The notes under the pieces: generated by a model
What the model saw: only the letters and a program-made list of their open reading frames with translations
Databases searched by the model: none
Told to the model about the DNA's origin: nothing
Assembly (NCBI RefSeq): GCF_023159225.1
Contig: NC_063168.1
Coordinates: 46,634,562 to 46,698,561, forward strand
Origin: Perognathus longimembris pacificus
Lineage: Eukaryota; Chordata; Mammalia; Rodentia; Heteromyidae
Reading direction: 5' to 3'
Length of the DNA: 64,000 nucleotides
Part shown: positions 59,010 to 64,000 of the stretch, one piece after another
Layout: each line of letters starts with the position of its first letter
Position numbering within the stretch: position 1 is the stretch's first letter
Made by a program: the position numbers and the translations under genes

Positions 59010-59013
59010 ATGA

Positions 59014-59150
59014 GATATATATATATATAATATAGCAAATATTATTATACATAACATATATAATATATTATTATATATTAAATATTATAATATTATATAT
59101 TACATGTATTATGTATTATATATTACATATAATATATTTTATATATATTA
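59014..59150. repeat. AT-rich, near-palindromic tract
   Basis: Almost pure A/T: atatatatatataatatagc, then repeated tatattatatatta- and tattatatattaca-type units, able to fold on itself. Confidence 0.9.
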
Positions 59151-59198
59151 AAATCACCTCAGTTTTCCCTATTTTCATGATCCTAAATGTTGTATTAC

Positions 59199-59288
59199 CT
59201 TAATTTTTTTTTATGGTACTATGGATTGAACCCAGGGCTTTGTACATAGTGGGCATGAGCTCTACCACTTAGTTATATCCCCTGTCCT
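59199..59288 (-). repeat. ID-like SINE monomer
   Basis: T-run, then tatggattgaacccagggct, catgagctctaccacttagt and tatatcccctgtcc, a single tRNA-like unit in complement. Confidence 0.65.
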
Positions 59289-59944
59289 ATTATCTTTGAA
59301 AAAATAAAAATGAGCCACTTTCTTCCTTGCTATGCCACTTCCCTGGTAAAAACAAAGGAATGATCAATCATTTGGGGAAACTTGACTAAGTTGAGTTTTC
59401 CCATTATGGAATCCTAAGCCACAAAGAAAGAACAGTCTTGACTTCAATAAACAAACAGTAAACAACAAGAGGGACTCCCATGCTTTGTAGATACACCCTT
59501 CGTGGACACAGCCCGATACTGTGCACATTGCTATCACAGGTGTTCTCACTGTGCACCCCTGGAAGGCTGCAGCAGATATTTGAAGATTCTCTTTTTTTGT
59601 TAACTGGAGACTTAGTATTCAATTCACAGAGAAGGAAAGAGTCTTGTCTGAATGATAATAATACAAATATAATAATACAAATATTTCCATACAATAGCAA
59701 TAATAATCAGCTGTCCCAATGTTATTCAAAAAGTGATTTTCACATCTTCTCAGCCCTTCTCTTTTTACCTGCCATTGTGAAAGACCTTCTCAAACATAAT
59801 GATCTGTTGTAGTCATTCACTAAATTTTTATTGCAACCAAATTCCTACAGCAATAACCAATTCTGTCAACAAAAGTACAATTATGGGAAATAAAAAATGG
59901 GTTTTCACATGGTTATTTCTTTTTCATTCTGAAAGTAATACCAT
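59289..59944. other. unassigned intronic sequence
   Basis: Nothing recognised. Open frames around 59404-59812 on both strands have no known product. Confidence 0.45.
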
Positions 59945-60460
59945 TATTTGATTCCTTTTTAAGAAAAAGTCATACCGAGGTACAAATGACATTCAAAGAA
60001 TTGTCCCTATTTCATGCACAACACTTGATGGACTTGGAAATAAGCATACCCTGTTGAAACATTGCTATCACCTAGACCACAAACATGTCCACCATCTCCA
60101 AAAGCTTCTTTCTCAGTCTTTGGATTTTTAGTGGGTGTGCGAGAGAATACAAGAACTACCCTTAGTGAAGTTTTAATTATATAATACAGTGTGGCTAGCT
60201 CTAGGCATTATACTATACAGAAGATGTCCAGGACTTAATTACCTTACATAACTGAAACTGACTAATACCTCCCAGTGCTCCTCTCCCAGTCCCTGGCAAC
60301 CATCCTACTCTCTGCCTTTACCCGTCTGACTAGTTTAGGTTCATCATGGACATGCTATCATGCAGTATTTTCCCTTCTGTATCTGGCTTATTTCACTTAG
60401 CATAATGTCCTTTAGTTTCATCCATGTTATTGAAAATGCTAGGTTTTCCTAATTTTTAAA
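59945..60460 (-). mobile_element. ancient L1 3' UTR remnant
   Basis: Complement of an old L1M-class 3' region: taccgaggtacaaatgacat, ctcctctcccagtccctggc, aaccatcctactctctgcct, tatctggcttatttcactta, gcataatgtcctttagtttc. Confidence 0.65.
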
Positions 60461-60600
60461 AACTATTTATTGTTTTAAATCATCTTTAAGTAGTTGTACA
60501 AAAGAGGTGCCATATAATAGAGAAGTTATGAATACAATGCATCTGAATCAGTGTCACCCCTTCAACATTCTCATCCCCCTTCTGCGTGTGGCTAATTCTT
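60461..60600 (-). mobile_element. older L1 3'-end fragment
   Basis: Resembles a diverged version of the complement of the young L1 3' end (actatttattgttttaaatc, gttgtacaaaagaggtgcca, agtgtcaccccttcaacatt). It adjoins the preceding L1 remnant. Confidence 0.45.
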
Positions 60601-63600
60601 ATCATGATCTTCTATGAGCCAGAGAAGGTAGAGTTAACCCTACTTGGGGTTTAAAAGAAAGTGGTGGTGGGGGGGGTTGTCTTTTTTTCTCCCAGAAACC
60701 TTTTACCCAATTAGGACTCGCCAAATAGCAAAAATTCCACACTGGCTGAGAAGGTGTAAACTTCATACAACTACACGTGATATTTGTTCCCTATTGCTTA
60801 AAACTATAATTATTTGACCCAAACAGGATGGTCCAAGTTTAAAGTGACCTCAAGCTATGCCAAACAGACTTCAATAAAATTCAAATAAACATTTCCTGCC
60901 TCAGATTAGAGCTGCGGTTAGATCAAGGAACAATCTCAACTCAGTGCTCCCTATCCCACTCCTTCAGTGCAATCAATCAAAGAATATTTTCATTTCCCAG
61001 GAATCATCAGCATCATCCAAAAACCTATGATATGAAGGGATGAATGAACCTTCCCCAGCAACATAAAACTCAGCAACACTGGGCCCCAGAGGGGTCTTAT
61101 GCAGGAGCAAACTAGTAGCCAGGGGCAGGAATGACATGTCCTTAGTGACCTCTTTAAAAATGGCCAAGTCAAGAGAATCTAGACAGAGAGCCCACCACCC
61201 ACAAAAACACAGTGGAACTGTTTTGGGGACTTTTTGTTGTTGTTGTTCCATTCTTTTCCTGTTTTGTTTGATTAGCATCAATATCCAGGCTTAAGTGTCA
61301 TCCCCCAGCATTGTGCCTTTCTCCTGATTCTACATCTTGAATGCTTTCTCCATGATGTGACACTTGTGACTCCCATCATCTATCCCCTGCTACACACTTG
61401 GACTCTAGGAAAATAATCATGTACCCAACACAGAGACCTGGACATCTTGAGAGGTTTCATGCTCTGGTAAGTCTAGACAAGGGCCCATAGAATCTTTTTT
61501 AACCATGTTAAGCAAGATGGCAGGTGAAAATGTATTTTTAGTGCTATAAAAAATATTTTAAGCAGAAAGCCACCCCCCGCAAAAAAAAAAAAAAAAAATG
61601 AGAGTAGTGCTCATTGGGGCTTGTTGGAACTAGCCAGTAGGCATCCATGTGAAGTCAAAGTTAAGGACTGATGGAATGTTGTAAGCCTTATTAGTCATAA
61701 GAAGAAAAATAGTTTTGTTTAAATCTTATTTCCCCCCCACAGCCAATATCTACCTTAAGCCCTTGCCCTTTTAGCAAAAGTCTTCCTGTGAGCTTAGGCT
61801 GTAATGATAGACTACATCAAACTCTACTTTGTTTCACCATCCTATGTCCCAGCAGGACATAAGTGGCCAACAGTTAGTTGGTACGTGTGTGGTTGCTCCA
61901 TTCCCTTATTTTGCCAGTTTTTACCTGTCTAGGTACAACATTTGTGTAGCTCAACAAGGACTTCAATGAACTGCTCTGCTCTGCACCCCACCTCAAAATA
62001 AAGCAGCCCAGGAATCTGCTACTCTTAATTCCAGAAACTCAATTACCTTATCATGACCTGTGTCAACAGAAAAAGTAACACATACAGAGGTGATTAAGCT
62101 AGACTTCCGATTTCCAAAAGATTTAGATGCTCAATACCTTTGTCAATAAAGCCTGCAGCCCTGGGTGAGGTCAATCTCCAACCATTTTATTAAGGCTGCT
62201 ACTGTTTTCTCATTCTCTCAATTCAGCTAAGGCCTTAACCTTTCTTTACAACATGCTTCCCATATACCCAGGCTGCTTTCTGCAATTCCACCATGGACTT
62301 CATCAAACAGTCCAAAGAATGAAGATTTCTATTTTCATTCTATATGTCTTTGCTTGCCTGCTTAATTTTTATTTAGAAAGAAATCCTGTCAACCACCAAG
62401 AATATTTTAAAGTCCCTGAATGTGCATTAAAATGACTGGGCAATTCATAGGAAAGCATCAAGGAAAGTGCTTTCAATTGCTAGATATAACAATCAGTTAA
62501 CTGAATAGCTCACTTTACAAGTAGCTGTCAACATTGTGATAATTCTTTTCCTACTCCTTTGTTTTCCTGAGTAATAGACAAGTTCTTAGGGCAGTTTCAA
62601 AGATAATCAGGTGTCAGAAAGCTGATCCCAAGCAAAGAAGGTACATCAATGTTTCCCCTTCAACTCTGAGGAAGAAATAGCATGTGCTCAATGGTTATAT
62701 TTAAGCTGATTATGTCACATGAAAATGGGAGCGGGAGGTGGGGAGGCAGACCTGCCCAGTCAAATCTCTCAGATTTAGTGTGACAGACTGATTGTGTCTA
62801 TAAGAACAGTGATACGTAGTATGCAAACCAGATAACAGACACACAGCGTGATTAGTGTGTCAATCATTCAAGTATCCAATGAATCTGTGCTTGGAAATTG
62901 GAAGGCATTTCTTTCTTCTTTCCAATGTATGTACGTTCACTAGGATCTGCCTCACACCTGGTAAATTCAAAGCTGCTGACCTTTCCCCTTCCTGATCTTC
63001 CACACAACTTTCTCTCTACACCAGTCTGGGTCTTCAGTTGTCCTCAGAAAAATCTTTAGTGGAAGCAGGTCTGAGTCCAGAATGCAGAGCTAATCGCTCC
63101 AGTTGCTCCTATTGGACTCTGCTAGTCAAGGCCATACAGTTATCATGGTGCCAGTTCTGGGCCCCATATTTGAGGCTGACAGACTTGAGTTTATCTAGAG
63201 GAAGGCAAACAGAAGGATGAAGAGAGGCCAGGATCTGAAGAGAGCAATGTGGCAATGGTCAGCTCCAGTGAGACCTGTTTTAGAGGAAACTGAAGTCTAA
63301 ATGGAATGAATGAACAGAAGACAAACAAATGAACTATCAGATAAAGGAACCCACTGAAGAGAAACTCTCTTATAAGATTTGAAGGACTTTCATGCTGCAA
63401 ACAGAGTCAGTCTGTGCTACTGCCAAACTAGAAGACAGAGCAATCTTGATTAAGAGACCTTGTCTCCTTTATTAGAGCAGAGGTAAGACTTGTGTACTGC
63501 TTCATTAATCCTTTCACTGCACTGTTCTCTGGTGAGTTCTTTCCAACCTGACCAATGCCAGATTCAGCTGGCTGATCATTTTGTAGGATTGTTAACAGAG

Positions 63601-63855
63601 ATACTCTTTGTTTATGGAGAAGCTGAGCCTGGTCAGTTGTCTGAGTCTCAAAAATCTCTTGGGAATGTTTTAAAGCACACAGATTTCTGGGGTCCTCTAG
63701 TAGACCTTCTAACTCTAGAGTGACCTCCACAAATGCACATCTACGTTCATATTCCCAGGTAAACCATCTCACAATTAGTGAGGGTTGGGAACCAGTGGGC
63801 TAAGTAAATACTAACTAGCATGCTTTCTAATAGTCCAGGTTTGGTGATACTATTG
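60601..63855. other. unassigned intronic sequence
   Basis: No repeat family was recognised in about 3.2 kb apart from a G/T-rich run at 60661-60690 and a C/A run at 61572-61599. Open frames (for example 102 codons minus at 60973-61281, 114 codons minus at 63428-63772) lack known domains. The stretch could include conserved intronic elements; I cannot tell from one sequence. Confidence 0.45.
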
Positions 63856-64000
63856 ATTTTTTAAAATAATAATTACTTATTTATTGTCAAAGTGATGTAC
63901 AGAGGGGTTACAGTTTCATATGTTAGGCCATGGGTAAATTTCTTGTACTCTTTGTTACCTCCTCCCTCATTCCCCCCTCTCCTCTTCCACTTCCCCCCCC
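63856..64000 (-). mobile_element. L1 3' end, cut by the window edge
   Basis: T/A-rich start, then the complement of the same L1 3' end as at 34740-34860: gtcaaagtgatgtacagagg, ggttacagtttcatatgtta, cttgtactctttgttacctc. It ends in a C-rich tract that is the complement of the G-rich 3' UTR tract. The element continues beyond 64000. Confidence 0.85.

Noticed and set aside
60973..61281. 102-codon minus-strand frame considered as an upstream PRKCE exon
   Set aside because: It lacks the glycine-loop, ATP-lysine and CCFQTK features expected of the preceding kinase exon.
63428..63772. 114-codon minus-strand frame with acidic and glutamine-rich composition
   Set aside because: It does not match the preceding PRKCE exon or any family I know, and overlaps an open frame on the other strand. 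Most likely chance.

Overview
This window is mammalian nuclear DNA with one recognisable piece of a protein-coding gene. A 155-base exon on the minus strand (52075-52229) encodes 51 residues plus a split codon from the kinase domain of protein kinase C epsilon (PRKCE). It runs from the strand before the gatekeeper methionine to the residue just before the catalytic YRD arginine. It has a good acceptor and a GT donor. The rest of the window is therefore read as PRKCE intron: 52230-64000 lies upstream of the exon in gene orientation and 1-52074 downstream. I found no second PRKCE exon, no RNA gene, no CpG island and no convincing processed pseudogene.

The repeats point to a geomyoid rodent (kangaroo rat, pocket mouse or pocket gopher). 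The commonest young repeat is a dimer of a tRNA-Ala/ID-like left unit and a right unit that matches the IDL-Geo SINE described from Geomyoidea. Eleven copies are listed, several with exact target-site duplications. A second, generally more diverged family has a 7SL/B1-like head joined to the same right unit. ID-like monomers and older composite elements (7SL-like head, tRNA-like tail) are also common. The species cannot be named from this sequence alone.

Layout: 1-2500 is unassigned. 2500-8200 is SINE-rich and sits around an old L1 on the minus strand (4870-6850). 8550-8960 holds a microsatellite cluster. 9000-31860 is mostly single-copy-looking intron with scattered SINEs, MIR and L2 remnants, a MER20 and a probable DNA-transposon fossil. 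31860-37175 is one old plus-strand L1 broken up by nested SINEs, a younger L1 3' end and an LTR. 37180-52000 mixes single-copy stretches, an ancient LINE-like unit, MaLR-type LTRs and simple repeats. 51790-52010 is a repeat-free block next to the exon. 52230-64000 holds MLT1-like, MER5A, L2, SINE and L1 3'-end sequences, and the window ends inside another L1 3' end on the minus strand.

No new gene system was found. The most unusual item is a 33-base fragment of the IDL 5' end at 27636-27668, inserted without a poly(A) tail and bounded by an exact 16-base duplication, which looks like a tailless retropseudogene. Repeat names come from memory of consensus sequences, not from a database search.
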